Of a stretch of 64,000 bases of DNA, positions 26,040 to 34,953 are shown piece after piece. The notes beneath the pieces were generated by a model. It saw nothing but the letters and a program-made list of their open reading frames with translations, made no database searches and was not told where the DNA came from. The DNA comes from GCA-2687025 sp964473525 (GTDB lineage: Bacteria > Poribacteria > WGA-4E > GCA-2687025): assembly GCA_964473525.1 (NCBI GenBank), contig CAYYPK010000034.1:1-64000 (forward strand), written 5' to 3'. The translations under genes were made by a program, and so were the position numbers. Position 1 is the first letter of the stretch. Every line of letters begins with the position of its first letter.

Positions 26040-26195
26040 GAGCTAACCCGCCTCCTTGCTCTCAGACATCTGCCGCCCGCGACGAAGTTCGCGCCATACA
26101 CTACCGTAGTATGTCGGGCGCGTAGGCGCAAGAATGCACGTGGCGGAGGGTCGCGGCTCCTGGCGCCTGGACGAGCCGCGGATCGCAATAGGCGT

Positions 26196-27365
26196 CTAAC
26201 GCCTCATCCCGCGGAGCGAACTGCCGCCCGCGCTGACGACGCCGACCAGGAGCAACGCCGCTCCGACGACGCCGAACGTCATCGACAGCCCAACCCAGCC
26301 GGCGATAGGCTGGCTTGCGAACGGCGAGGCGAACTGTCCGAGGAACAGGCACGTCGTGAGCCCGCCGAACGCGCGGCCTCTGACTGCTTCGGGGGCCACG
26401 GACGACAGCCACACGTTCAGGTTCGGCATGAGCAGACCGAAGCCGGCTTCGCTCACTGCCAGAGCGCATAGCACCTGCCAGTAGGAGTTGGACAGCGCGA
26501 GCCCCACATACCCACCGCCCATGATGGCGAGGGACGCGGCAGTGAGCGTCTGGAACGAGGCATGGCGTCGCGCGCGGCTGTACAGCAGTCCCATAAGCGC
26601 CGCAGCCAGAGCCCCCGTGGCCAGCGCGACGCCTGCTCCAAGCGGCCCGACACCCATGTGAGCGTCCAGGAGAAACGGCAACTGAACGGGCAGCACGTAG
26701 AAGGCGCCCTGTAGCAGGGCCGCCGCAGCGTAGATCGGCGCGAGCGCCCGACGAGGCACGGCCGCGTCTTGGCGCATGGCATCGCGCCGCGCGCGGCTCG
26801 GTTCCTTGAGAATCAAGGCGGCCACCGGGAGGACCGGCGCCGCCGCTAAGTACACGGCGAACGGAGCTCGCCAGTGCAACTCCGCCAAGAAGCCACCGAC
26901 GACCACGAACGTCATACCCCCGAACGCCATCACGGCGCCGTACAGCCCCATGAACGAGGCGCGGGCGGATTCCTCAACGATGTCAACGCTGAGGGCGAGG
27001 ACAGCCGTCGTGAGTCCGCCGACGGCAATGCCTAAGCACGCCCTTCCGACGAGCAGAACCGGCAGGGATGGCGCCACGCAGCCCGACCCACCGGCCACGA
27101 CATATAGCAGCACGGACGCAGCGAGCAGTGGCTTACGTCCGTAGCGATCCGCGACGGCGCCGGCGACGGGCGCCCAGAGCACGACGAACAGGGCTGGAAG
27201 CGTCAGGACCAGCGGCGTCCACATGTCCACGCCCGGCACGTCGGCGAATTGCGCGCGTATCGCGGGCAACGCGGGGGCGATCGTCGCGCCCGACATCACG
27301 GTCAATGAGCCTGCGGCTAGGAGGACAACGCGAGTGATTGGACGGTCGTTGGAGCGTATCGGCAT
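26196..27365 (-). CDS. Major facilitator superfamily transporter
   Basis: A 389-residue protein with about 12 transmembrane segments, the standard length for MFS. Between helices 2 and 3 is AGAVADRYGRKPLL, the MFS signature motif A. Other typical stretches are VGRACLGIAVGGLTTAVLAL (helix 4) and GLYGAVMAFGGMTF (helix 5). The closest appearance is to drug:proton antiporters, but the substrate cannot be read from sequence. It is a stand-alone gene, in the same direction as the channel gene but 156 bases away. Confidence 0.87.
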   Translation of the reverse strand: MPIRSNDRPITRVVLLAAGSLTVMSGATIAPALPAIRAQFADVPGVDMWTPLVLTLPALFVVLWAPVAGAVADRYGRKPLLAASVLLYVVAGGSGCVAPSLPVLLVGRACLGIAVGGLTTAVLALSVDIVEESARASFMGLYGAVMAFGGMTFVVVGGFLAELHWRAPFAVYLAAAPVLPVAALILKEPSRARRDAMRQDAAVPRRALAPIYAAAALLQGAFYVLPVQLPFLLDAHMGVGPLGAGVALATGALAAALMGLLYSRARRHASFQTLTAASLAIMGGGYVGLALSNSYWQVLCALAVSEAGFGLLMPNLNVWLSSVAPEAVRGRAFGGLTTCLFLGQFASPFASQPIAGWVGLSMTFGVVGAALLLVGVVSAGGSSLRGMRR

Positions 27366-27470
27366 GGGGCCATGGTAGCTGGCGACAGGGCCACGCCGGA
27401 GCGCTGGCTTCGCCGTGAAGTGTCGTGGCGCCAGTCGCGTGGGCGAGACCGGCCGTCGTCCGCCGGTTGG

Positions 27471-28283
27471 CTACCGCCCCGCCTTGAGGCGCTGCCACTG
27501 CGTCGCGAGCAACCCGTCTGACGCGGCCACGTCCCCTATGAAACCAACGGCTGACAACTCCCACACCTGAGCGTGATCCAGCGCCTCGTCAAACAGATAC
27601 AGCTCGTCCAACTCGCCTTGTAGCCAATGGTTCTGACCAGCTCGCGACCCGATGTAGATGGACCCGTCGTTGGCGCGGATGGCATTGGGAGCGTCGACCT
27701 CACCCACGGGCATGCCATCGACATAGAGGACCGCAGTCAGGCCGTCATACGTCGCCGCGATGTGACGCCAACCCGTGTTGAGCAGGTGGCCGCCGCCGCC
27801 GACATCGTCGTGTCCTGGGATTTCGAACACCACCTCGTCGTCGAAGACGGGCTGAAGGCTATAGGATCCTGGCGCCCACGGGGCTCCCTTCTCGATTGCC
27901 ACCTGGTGGTCTCCCATGGGGCCGTCGCCGTCCATACGCACCCAGCACGCAACGGTCATCGCGGCGCCCACATCGAGCCGGTCGTCGTGCGGCACGGTGG
28001 CCCATCGCCCGGCGCCAAAACGAACAGCCCCGCCCTTCCGCTCTAGGAGCAGGAGCTCGCGCCACTCACCCCTGCCGTCCATCCGACCCCAGTAGCCCTT
28101 GACCTACTCTGGGTCGCCGTGCAACGTCGCGTGATGGCCGTTCCCGCTGCCGTCGATGGCGATATCGCCTTCTCCCTCGTCGAACTGCAACCAGAGAGTC
28201 GGGCGTGGCACTGAGATCACAACCGTCGCCTGTGCTGACAGCGCGACGAGTAAGAAGGCGAGAGAGATGGCGCAGCGTTTCAC
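27471..28283 (-). pseudogene. LamG-domain secreted protein interrupted by an in-frame TAG
   Basis: Translation from GTG 28283 (GGAGG upstream) gives a signal peptide (SLAFLLVALSAQA), then LWLQFDEGEGDIAIDGSGNG, ending at TAG 28106-28104. The same frame continues without shift into YWGRMDGRGEWRELLLLERK, DDRLDVGAAMTVACWVRM, GWRHIAATYDGLTAVLYVDG, GELDELYLFDEAL and the ending LLATQWQRLKAGR. The two halves together make one complete LamG domain with the W-motif. TAG is a normal stop elsewhere in the window, so a nonsense mutation, readthrough or a base-calling error are the options. The downstream frame shows no decay. Confidence 0.75.
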
Positions 28284-28494
28284 AGTTTGCCTCCGGCGGG
28301 ACGCAGCGCGGTCAGGAGTTCGTTCGCCTGCGAGCGTCAGCCTCGGTGACTCTCGGGTTGCCCGCGAGCCCTGTCTACAGCGTCCTTGGCCTGCAGCATT
28401 GTCTACGTCGTGAAGAGCGTGCTTGGATGGCTCTGTCGAGACCGGGATCGCGTTGACCCTACGGAGCCGCTGGCCTAGACTTATGGACGCTGAT

Positions 28495-28570
28495 GGGGCC
28501 ATAGCTCAGTGGTTAGAGCCACCGGCTCATAACCGGCAGGTCCCAGGTTCGAATCCTGGTGGCCCCACCA
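28495..28570 (+). tRNA. tRNA with CAT anticodon (Met, possibly Ile2)
   Basis: The 76-base cloverleaf has a perfect 7-bp acceptor stem (GGGGCCA / TGGCCCC), D-stem GCTC/GAGC, anticodon loop CTCATAA, T-arm CCAGGTTCGAATCCTGG and an encoded CCA end at 28568-28570. The CAT anticodon fits elongator Met or lysidine-modified Ile. It lacks the initiator-type mismatch at the end of the acceptor stem. Confidence 0.95.
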
Positions 28571-28621
28571 CCTCCTACGAACTGTCCGCGCATCTTCTCG
28601 GGATCTTCTCGGAACCTCTAT

Positions 28622-28696
28622 GGGGTGTTAGCTCAGGGGTAGAGCGCTATCTTCACACGGTAGATGTCGCTGGTTCAAATCCAGCACACCCCACCA
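28622..28696 (+). tRNA. tRNA-Val (CAC anticodon)
   Basis: The 75-base cloverleaf has acceptor stem GGGGTGT / ACACCCC, D-stem GCTC/GAGC, anticodon stem CTATC/GGTAG around loop TTCACAC, T-arm GCTGGTTCAAATCCAGC and encoded CCA. It lies 51 bases after the CAT tRNA, probably on the same transcript. Confidence 0.95.
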
Positions 28697-28727
28697 CTTC
28701 CTTACCGCTCACGTGGACACGCGCGGC

Positions 28728-29456
28728 ATGTATCTGTCCGACCTCACGGCGACACAGTTGGACGACGTGCCTCGTGAACGCGTCGTGATCGTCCCCCTCG
28801 CCGGTTTCGAACAGCACAGCCTGCACCTGCCGTTCGGCACGGACGCGCGCATCCTCGACGCGCTCGTCACGGAGCTCGTACAGCGCGTTCCCGACCACCT
28901 GCTGGCGCTGCCGACGCAGTGGCTATCCAATTCGAGCCAGCATGCCCCGTACAAGGGCGCGATTAGCATCCCGTCTCATACATACGGCGAGCTGCTAACC
29001 GGGGTAGTGAACAGCATCGCCGACGCGGGCTTCTCGCGGGTGCTTCTCCTGAACGGTCAGTACGACAACGAGGCGCCGCTTGCGATGGCCTTGCGCGAGA
29101 TGCGTGAGCGTCGATCCGGGCTGTCCGTGGTTGCCTGCTCGTACTGGTCGGTGATCGACGCGACGGGGCACGGCGACTTCCCCGGCCACGCGGGCGATCT
29201 CGAGACATCGCTCATGATGCGCCTGCATCCCGACACGGTGGTCGCCGACAAACGCGCGCGCGACGGACTCGTACCCCCTTCCAAGCACCGCCAGAACGTG
29301 ATGCAATACGCTCGGATAGACCAGCGGTCGCATCACGGGGGTCTGGGTGACCCCGAGGCCGCATCGGCCGAACGCGGCGGCCGGCTGTTCGACGAGATCG
29401 CGTCTGGGCTCACCGCCCTGGTTCGCGACCTGCACGACGGGCTCCTCACCGGCTGA
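28728..29456 (+). CDS. Creatininase-family amidohydrolase-like protein with altered metal site
   Basis: About 242 residues from ATG 28728 (MYLSDLTATQ). GTG 28713 is an alternative start; neither has a good ribosome-binding site. Family motifs are PLAGFEQHSLHLPFGTD (Glu, His and Asp ligands) and GHAGDLETSLM (the HAGxxET ligand Glu). The usual NGHGGN is NGQYDN here, so one metal-binding His is Gln. The family hydrolyses cyclic amides or takes part in cofactor maturation. Loss of a ligand could mean changed metal content or a non-catalytic role. It begins 31 bases after the Val tRNA. Confidence 0.78.
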   Translation: MYLSDLTATQLDDVPRERVVIVPLAGFEQHSLHLPFGTDARILDALVTELVQRVPDHLLALPTQWLSNSSQHAPYKGAISIPSHTYGELLTGVVNSIADAGFSRVLLLNGQYDNEAPLAMALREMRERRSGLSVVACSYWSVIDATGHGDFPGHAGDLETSLMMRLHPDTVVADKRARDGLVPPSKHRQNVMQYARIDQRSHHGGLGDPEAASAERGGRLFDEIASGLTALVRDLHDGLLTG

Positions 29457-29506
29457 CAGCCTGATGCCGCGCAACCGGCTTCCACACCTGGATGGAGGAA
29501 GCGGCA

Positions 29507-30853
29507 GTGCGCCCATCGTCCCGCTTCCTACCCGCATTTCCCGAAGAATGGCTCTGCCGCGTGTGGGAGCGGCCGGACCTGCTGCGGCAGCCCTTCCGAA
29601 CGCTGGACGGCAGGACGATCCGCATCCTCGACCCCGGAACGGCCAATCCCGTCGATGGCCCAGACTTCCTGGACGCGACGATCGAGGAAGACGGGAGACC
29701 GCGCCGCGGCTCTGTCGAGTTCCACTTTCGCACGTCAGACTGGTACGCCCATCGACACCACACGGACCCGCGCTACAACGGCGTCGTCCTGCACGTCGTG
29801 CTGAACCACTCGCTCCCCGACCTTTACGTGCACACGGAGGAGCAGGGACGGGCGCCCATCGTGGAGTTGCGCACGCATCTGCGAATACCCGTCGGGGATC
29901 TCGCGAACAGCCTCGCATCGGCCCCGAAGAAGTGGGACTGCCCGCTGCCCCACGACGCACCGGCCGAGGACGTCAGAATGCGTGTCATCGCGGTGCTTGG
30001 AGACGTGCGGTTCCTACGCAAAGCCGAGGCTGCTGGGGAGCAGCGCCGACTGCTGGGAGAGGACGAAGCCGTCTATCGGATGCTCGCCGATGCCCTCGGC
30101 TACGCGAACAACCGCGAGCCGTTCGGGAACCTCGTGGACCTCGTGCCCCTCGACCGCCTGCGTGGTCTCGGCCCGGTAGACGCCGAGGCGATGCTACTCG
30201 GCTCCGCGGGGTTCCTCGCTACGAGCGCGCCGGACGCGCACACGCAACACCTACAGCGTCGATGGGCCGCGCTCGACGGGCGGAAGGAAACGCTGCTGAG
30301 GGAACAGTGGCGGTTCTCGCGGTCGCGCCAGGGCAACACGCCCGTGCGTCGCGTTGTCGCTCTGGCGGGTCTCGTGTCGGAATTCGGCGGGGCGTTTGTG
30401 CCACGCTTCAGGGGCATCTCGATGCAGGGAGATGCGGACGGCGGATGGCGGCCCCGTTGGCGATCCGTACAGGTCACGCCGGCGGCGTACTGGGCGGAGC
30501 GGCTGGACGTGGGCAAGCCATCGCTGACGAAGGCGCGCTACCTCGTGGGGGAGACGCGAGCGCGCGACGTGTGGGTCAACGTCGTGTTACCAATGCTCGT
30601 CGCGAGTGGAGACGCGGCCCGTGGGGAAGAGACACGACGGCGGGCAATCGACCTGTACCACGGCCATCCGTCGCTGCAATCGAACTACAAGACGCGATGG
30701 GTCGCCGCTCAGGCGCTCAGGCTGCCTGACAAGGCCGACGCGAAGCAGCAGGCAAAGATCCAGCAGGGGATGCTCGAACTGTACGATGGCTTCTGCGAGC
30801 CACGGCGGTGCTTCGAATGCCCAATTCAGGCGGCGCGCGCTGTACCGACTTGA
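29507..30853 (+). CDS. DUF2851 family protein
   Basis: About 448 residues from GTG 29507, chosen because GGAGG (29494-29498) sits eight bases upstream; ATG 29492 is the alternative. Family-type phrases are ANPVDGPDFLDATIEEDG, GSVEFHFRTSDWYAH, NGVVLHVVLNH, VYRMLADALGYANNREPF and, at the C-terminus, the cysteine pair in RRCFECPI. DUF2851 proteins are conserved in several phyla but have no established function. The protein is cytoplasmic. It converges with the duplicated-domain membrane protein, 52 bases apart. Confidence 0.8.
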   Translation: MRPSSRFLPAFPEEWLCRVWERPDLLRQPFRTLDGRTIRILDPGTANPVDGPDFLDATIEEDGRPRRGSVEFHFRTSDWYAHRHHTDPRYNGVVLHVVLNHSLPDLYVHTEEQGRAPIVELRTHLRIPVGDLANSLASAPKKWDCPLPHDAPAEDVRMRVIAVLGDVRFLRKAEAAGEQRRLLGEDEAVYRMLADALGYANNREPFGNLVDLVPLDRLRGLGPVDAEAMLLGSAGFLATSAPDAHTQHLQRRWAALDGRKETLLREQWRFSRSRQGNTPVRRVVALAGLVSEFGGAFVPRFRGISMQGDADGGWRPRWRSVQVTPAAYWAERLDVGKPSLTKARYLVGETRARDVWVNVVLPMLVASGDAARGEETRRRAIDLYHGHPSLQSNYKTRWVAAQALRLPDKADAKQQAKIQQGMLELYDGFCEPRRCFECPIQAARAVPT

Positions 30854-30905
30854 CGCTGTCGTTGAGCTCCTGCGCGAACGCCTGGGTCCTGGATACGCCG
30901 CCAGG

Positions 30906-32540
30906 CTATCTGGCGCCTCCCGCTCTCGCGCTATCCACCATCCACTCCTGCGCCTCGGTCGACGGGCCCTTGCTGCCCCAAAGAAACTCGAAGTGTCCTG
31001 AGAATTCCCTATACGCCTGCGACCCCGGGGCGTACTCAAGCACCGGTACCTTCCCGCCGAGGATCGTCGACCCCGGCTCGTCGCTCCCATAGTGATACTG
31101 CTCAATGAGAACCCCATACTCAGATAGGACCATGAAGCAACACGGGGCTCCATGGTAGAGCCGCGCGTCTACCGAGTCCGGGGTCGTATCCAGCCGCTCA
31201 ATGGTGTTCAGAGATGTGAGGACATCGTTGTTAAGGTTGTCGGGCCTAGTGCCCGGCTCCTCGCGCTCGGAGCGGATGCGCCCTTGATCGGACTCGGGAT
31301 TCAGCAGGAGGGCCCTGATCTGCCTCGCCTTCGCGGAGCTGTCGCGGCTAGCGAGGATCTTGTAGAAGCGCCGGCCGCCATGAAAGAAGTCTCGTAGGGA
31401 GATGCCGAGCATGCCCACTTCCCCGGACGCGTTCGCTAGGATGTACGCGATCCTATCCTCCGCTTCGGAACGCGACGGGTACAGGTTCATCAGTTGACAT
31501 TCCCAGGCGTTCTTCGATACGCCCACCTCGCGCTTGACCAACAGATCCACAAGCGGCCTGGAGTGGTTCTCCCAAATATACGTAAAGTGTCCCTCCAGGT
31601 GCTTCGCGACCTGCGAATCACTTGGGAACTTCAGCAAGGGAAAGCTGCCACCGACCAACCCAGACTTGGGCAGTCCATAGTGGTATTGCTCAATGTAGGT
31701 GTGGGTGTCCGTGATCACCATGAAAGCGCAGGGAGCCCCGCTGTACACCCTCCCCTCAATCTTGTTCGGCACATAACGCATGTTGAGATTCTGCATCGTC
31801 TGCTGAACATCAGCGTAGAGCCCACTTCGCTCGTAAGGGTTATCCACGCTGAACGGGGCGTCAGACTCCCTCTCGGCGCGGATTGTCGCCTGATCGCCGT
31901 TCGGATCAAGGATCAATGCCTCGAGCGACCTCCCTTCGGTGTTCTTCGTGTTGGTCATGACAACGTCCATCTCGCCGCTGTATCGCCCCGCGTTCATGAA
32001 GTATTCGCGAAGGGAGATCCCCAAAAGTCGCACTCGCTCGGATTGGCGGATGTCGGTCATGACGTCTGCCAGCCCATCCGATCGACGGCTATATATGCAG
32101 ACGACGCCGCTATCGAACGCGCCAGCAAGGATTTTGTTGTGGGTGAGTAGCTCATCCAAAGACGCGTCAACTCTTTGGATCTTTCCATCCAAGCTCCCCA
32201 CAGCGCCGCGGACTACCCTCTCTACATGCTCTTGGTTTGTGCGGTCGAACACTTGCTGGAAAATGAAGTAGAGAACGGACGTAATGCAGAGGGCAAGACC
32301 GAGCTGCCCTAGTGGCGTGCTCCAAGAGGGATCCGCCGTGCCAGGCTCGGCGCTGAGAATCAGCAATACCACGCCTGATAGGAAGCCAATCAGGCACATC
32401 GCCCCTCGCAGCGCGAAACCACGCCAGCCGCGCTCCGAGCCGGAGTCGCAAGCAACGCTGCCCCTAAGCGCCTCTGGGTCTGCTTCGGCCTTGTCCACGT
32501 TCGCCGCGGCCTTCTGGGGCCTGGCCGGATACTCAGGCAC
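30906..32540 (-). CDS. Two-TM membrane protein with an internally duplicated sensor-like domain
   Basis: 544 residues from GTG 32540, which has GGGAGG eight bases upstream; longer starts lack a ribosome-binding site. Residues 44-63 and 77-97 are membrane helices. Residues about 146-345 and 365-540 are two copies of one domain. Matching phrases are LLGISLREYF / MLGISLRDFF, LDPNGDQATIRAERE / LNPESDQGRIRSERE, GAPCAFMVI / GAPCCFMVL and IEQYHYG in both, then GHFTYIWE / GHFEFLWG. The second copy lacks a membrane part. The strand pattern and conserved H-Y dyad faintly resemble DUF5919/PLD-like sensor domains. Function unknown; the topology suggests a cytoplasmic tandem domain tethered to the membrane. 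Confidence 0.72.
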   Translation of the reverse strand: MPEYPARPQKAAANVDKAEADPEALRGSVACDSGSERGWRGFALRGAMCLIGFLSGVVLLILSAEPGTADPSWSTPLGQLGLALCITSVLYFIFQQVFDRTNQEHVERVVRGAVGSLDGKIQRVDASLDELLTHNKILAGAFDSGVVCIYSRRSDGLADVMTDIRQSERVRLLGISLREYFMNAGRYSGEMDVVMTNTKNTEGRSLEALILDPNGDQATIRAERESDAPFSVDNPYERSGLYADVQQTMQNLNMRYVPNKIEGRVYSGAPCAFMVITDTHTYIEQYHYGLPKSGLVGGSFPLLKFPSDSQVAKHLEGHFTYIWENHSRPLVDLLVKREVGVSKNAWECQLMNLYPSRSEAEDRIAYILANASGEVGMLGISLRDFFHGGRRFYKILASRDSSAKARQIRALLLNPESDQGRIRSEREEPGTRPDNLNNDVLTSLNTIERLDTTPDSVDARLYHGAPCCFMVLSEYGVLIEQYHYGSDEPGSTILGGKVPVLEYAPGSQAYREFSGHFEFLWGSKGPSTEAQEWMVDSARAGGAR

Positions 32541-32829
32541 GGTGGCTTCCTCCCGGGACGATGGTGATGACGCCTGCGATTGCGAGGATAGCATAGCGCG
32601 GTGATATAACACTAGGGTCGGGTGGGCCGCCGTCGCCAGCGTCAGCGAACAACCCTCACGGCACGAGCGCGTCAACGGTGGACCCCACGCCGCGAAGAGC
32701 GTCAGTCGTGGCTTACGCCCGCGCATTTCCGCGTCGAACCGCGCGAGGACGCCCGCGAAACGGGGGAACAGCGCTGGTCGCCGGTTGGTGCGGCCCGGGG
32801 CCTAGGTCCCTGGCCGCCCACTGAGGCGT

Positions 32830-33654
32830 CTAGCCCGGGTCATCGGGACGACGCTCGACGCTCTTCACCGCCTCCGCCAACTCGCACACGAAAGCCTGCG
32901 TGGCGGACACGAGGTCTGCCTTCCCAACGTGCGCCTCAATCGTGTTCACGATGGCGCTGCCGACAATGACGCCGTCCGAAATCTCCGCGACGCTGCTCGC
33001 CTGCTTCGCGTTGCTGATACCAAAACCCACGCATACGGGCTTGTCCGTGCGAGAACGCACGCGCTGCATTAGCGGCGGCAGATCGTCGGACACCTCGCTG
33101 CGCGCTCCGGTCACTCCCATGAGTGACACGGCGTAGATGAACCCGCGCGACAGGTCGGCGATGCGGTCCATCCGCTCCTCGGTGCTCGTTGGGGCGACGA
33201 GGAAGACAGTGGACATGTCGTGCTCGCGCGCCGACGGCAGAAGCTCGTCGGCCTCCTCGACGGCGAGGTCCGGCACGATGAGTCCGTCCATGCCCGCTTG
33301 CTTGGCGGCGACGCAGAACTCGCTAACGCCGTAGTGGTAGATGGGGTTGTAGTAGGTCATGAAGGCGAGTGGCACGTCGCTGGAGCGTCGTATCTTCTCG
33401 ACGGTTCTGAGGATGCCCTCGACGTTGGCTCCGGCCGACAGGGCGCGTTCGGTGGCGCGCTGCACGCTCGGGCCGTCGGCAATCGGGTCCGAGAAGGGGA
33501 TGCCCAACTCAATGACGTCGCAGCCTGCGGCGTCGAAGGCGAGGACGAGATCCTCCGTGATATCGAGTGTCGGGTCGCCAGCGGCAATGTAGGGGATGAA
33601 CGCCCGCTTGCCGTCCGCGCGGAGCTTCACGAACGCGTTGTCGATGCGGTTCAT
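32830..33654 (-). CDS. trpA: Tryptophan synthase alpha subunit
   Basis: A 274-residue protein. ELGIPFSDPIADGPSVQRA carries the catalytic Glu and Asp of the indole-glycerol-phosphate lyase site. GLIVPDLAVEEADEL, GFIYAVSLMGVTGARSEV and GFGISNAKQA form the rest of the TIM barrel and phosphate-binding loops. It splits indole-3-glycerol phosphate and passes indole to TrpB. The ATG overlaps the trpB stop (ATGA), so the pair is coupled. No other trp genes are in the window. Confidence 0.96.
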   Translation of the reverse strand: MNRIDNAFVKLRADGKRAFIPYIAAGDPTLDITEDLVLAFDAAGCDVIELGIPFSDPIADGPSVQRATERALSAGANVEGILRTVEKIRRSSDVPLAFMTYYNPIYHYGVSEFCVAAKQAGMDGLIVPDLAVEEADELLPSAREHDMSTVFLVAPTSTEERMDRIADLSRGFIYAVSLMGVTGARSEVSDDLPPLMQRVRSRTDKPVCVGFGISNAKQASSVAEISDGVIVGSAIVNTIEAHVGKADLVSATQAFVCELAEAVKSVERRPDDPG

Positions 33655-34874
33655 ATCGATTCCCCTAGCGTGTCCGCGATCATGCTCGTGTCCTTGTCGC
33701 CGCGCCCGGACAGGTTCATCACGATGATGCCGTCCGCTCCGACATCCTTCGCCAACGTCGGCAGATACGCGATGGCGTGCGCGGATTCCAGAGCCGGGAT
33801 GATCCCCTCGGTGCGGCAGAGCAGTTGGAAGCCCTCGACCGCTTCGTCGTCCGTGATGGCGACGTACCGCGCTCGACCGGTGTCTCGATAGAACGAATGC
33901 TCAGGCCCGACGCCGGGGTAATCTAGCCCTGCCGAAATCGAGTGCGCCGGGGTGATCTGCCCGTCAGCCTCCTGTAGAAGGAAGCAACGCGCGCCGTGGA
34001 AGACACCCACGGTGCCAGCGGTCAGCGGCGCTGCGTGGCGGCCGTCGAGACCCTCGCCCGCCGCCTCGACCCCAACCATCTCAACGTCCGTGTCCTCGTA
34101 GAACGGGGCAAACAGTCCGATGGCGTTGCTTCCTCCGCCCACGCACGCCAACAAGCAGTCCGGCAGACGCCCCTCCTTGGCGAGAATCTGCTCACGCGCC
34201 TCAATGCCGATGCACGTCTGGAAGTCGCGGACGATCGTGGGATAGGGGTGCGTGCCGCACGCGGAGCCGAAGAGGTAGTAGGTCGTGCGGACGTTCGTGA
34301 CCCAGTCCCGGAAGGCGCCGTTCACCGCGTCTTTGAGGGTGCCCGCGCCGGAGGAGACGGGAACCACCTTCGCCCCGAGCAGCTTCATGCGGAAGACGTT
34401 CAGCGATTGCCGCTCGACGTCCTCCTCGCCCATGAACACTTCGCATTCCATACCGAACATCGCGCAGGCGGTCGCCGTGGCGACGCCGTGCTGTCCGGCG
34501 CCCGTCTCGGCGATGATGCGCTTCTTGCCCATGCGTCGCGCGAGCAGTATCTGCCCGATGGCGTTGTTGATCTTGTGCGCGCCCGTGTGGTTCAGATCCT
34601 CGCGCTTCAGGTAGATCTTCGCGCCGCCGAGTTGTTCGGTAAGCCGTTCCGCGTGGTACAGAGGGGTGGGCCGGCCGACGTACTCTCGGAGATAGTAGGC
34701 GAGCTCCGCCTGAAAGTCGGGGTCGTCCTTCGCCGCTGTGTACGCCTCTTCGAGTTCGAGCAGCGCGGGCATGAGCACTTCCGGCACATACCTCCCGCCG
34801 AAGGAGCCGAACCGTCCGCGTTCGTCCGCCTGGAGCACCGTGTACCTCCGTCGTTCGCCGTCGTTCGCCGTCAC
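33651..34874 (-). CDS. trpB: Tryptophan synthase beta subunit
   Basis: A 407-residue PLP enzyme starting at GTG 34874. It begins GRFGSFGGRYVPEVLMP, has the PLP lysine in HTGAHKINNAIGQ, and the phosphate-binding glycine loop in CVGGGSNAIGLF. The C-terminal EGIIPALESAHA and LSGRGDKD are typical. It condenses indole with serine to give tryptophan in an alpha2-beta2 complex with TrpA, encoded next. It is first in a short operon; no leader peptide or trp attenuator is visible in the 79 bases upstream. Confidence 0.96.
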   Translation of the reverse strand: MTANDGERRRYTVLQADERGRFGSFGGRYVPEVLMPALLELEEAYTAAKDDPDFQAELAYYLREYVGRPTPLYHAERLTEQLGGAKIYLKREDLNHTGAHKINNAIGQILLARRMGKKRIIAETGAGQHGVATATACAMFGMECEVFMGEEDVERQSLNVFRMKLLGAKVVPVSSGAGTLKDAVNGAFRDWVTNVRTTYYLFGSACGTHPYPTIVRDFQTCIGIEAREQILAKEGRLPDCLLACVGGGSNAIGLFAPFYEDTDVEMVGVEAAGEGLDGRHAAPLTAGTVGVFHGARCFLLQEADGQITPAHSISAGLDYPGVGPEHSFYRDTGRARYVAITDDEAVEGFQLLCRTEGIIPALESAHAIAYLPTLAKDVGADGIIVMNLSGRGDKDTSMIADTLGESI

Positions 34875-34953
34875 AGAGAGACGCTAACAACGATACGTCA
34901 GGAAGACCCGGTCGGGGAAGCGCTGGCGAGGGACAGGTGTGACAGGGAGCCGA

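Noticed and set aside
27471..28283. The TAG as a pyrrolysine codon.
   Set aside because: The protein is a LamG domain rather than a methylamine methyltransferase, no Pyl genes are visible, and TAG is used as an ordinary stop by many genes here.
28495..28696. The tRNA pair as an attachment site of an integrated element.
   Set aside because: No integrase and no direct repeat of a tRNA 3' end was noticed. The following genes are ordinary chromosomal families.
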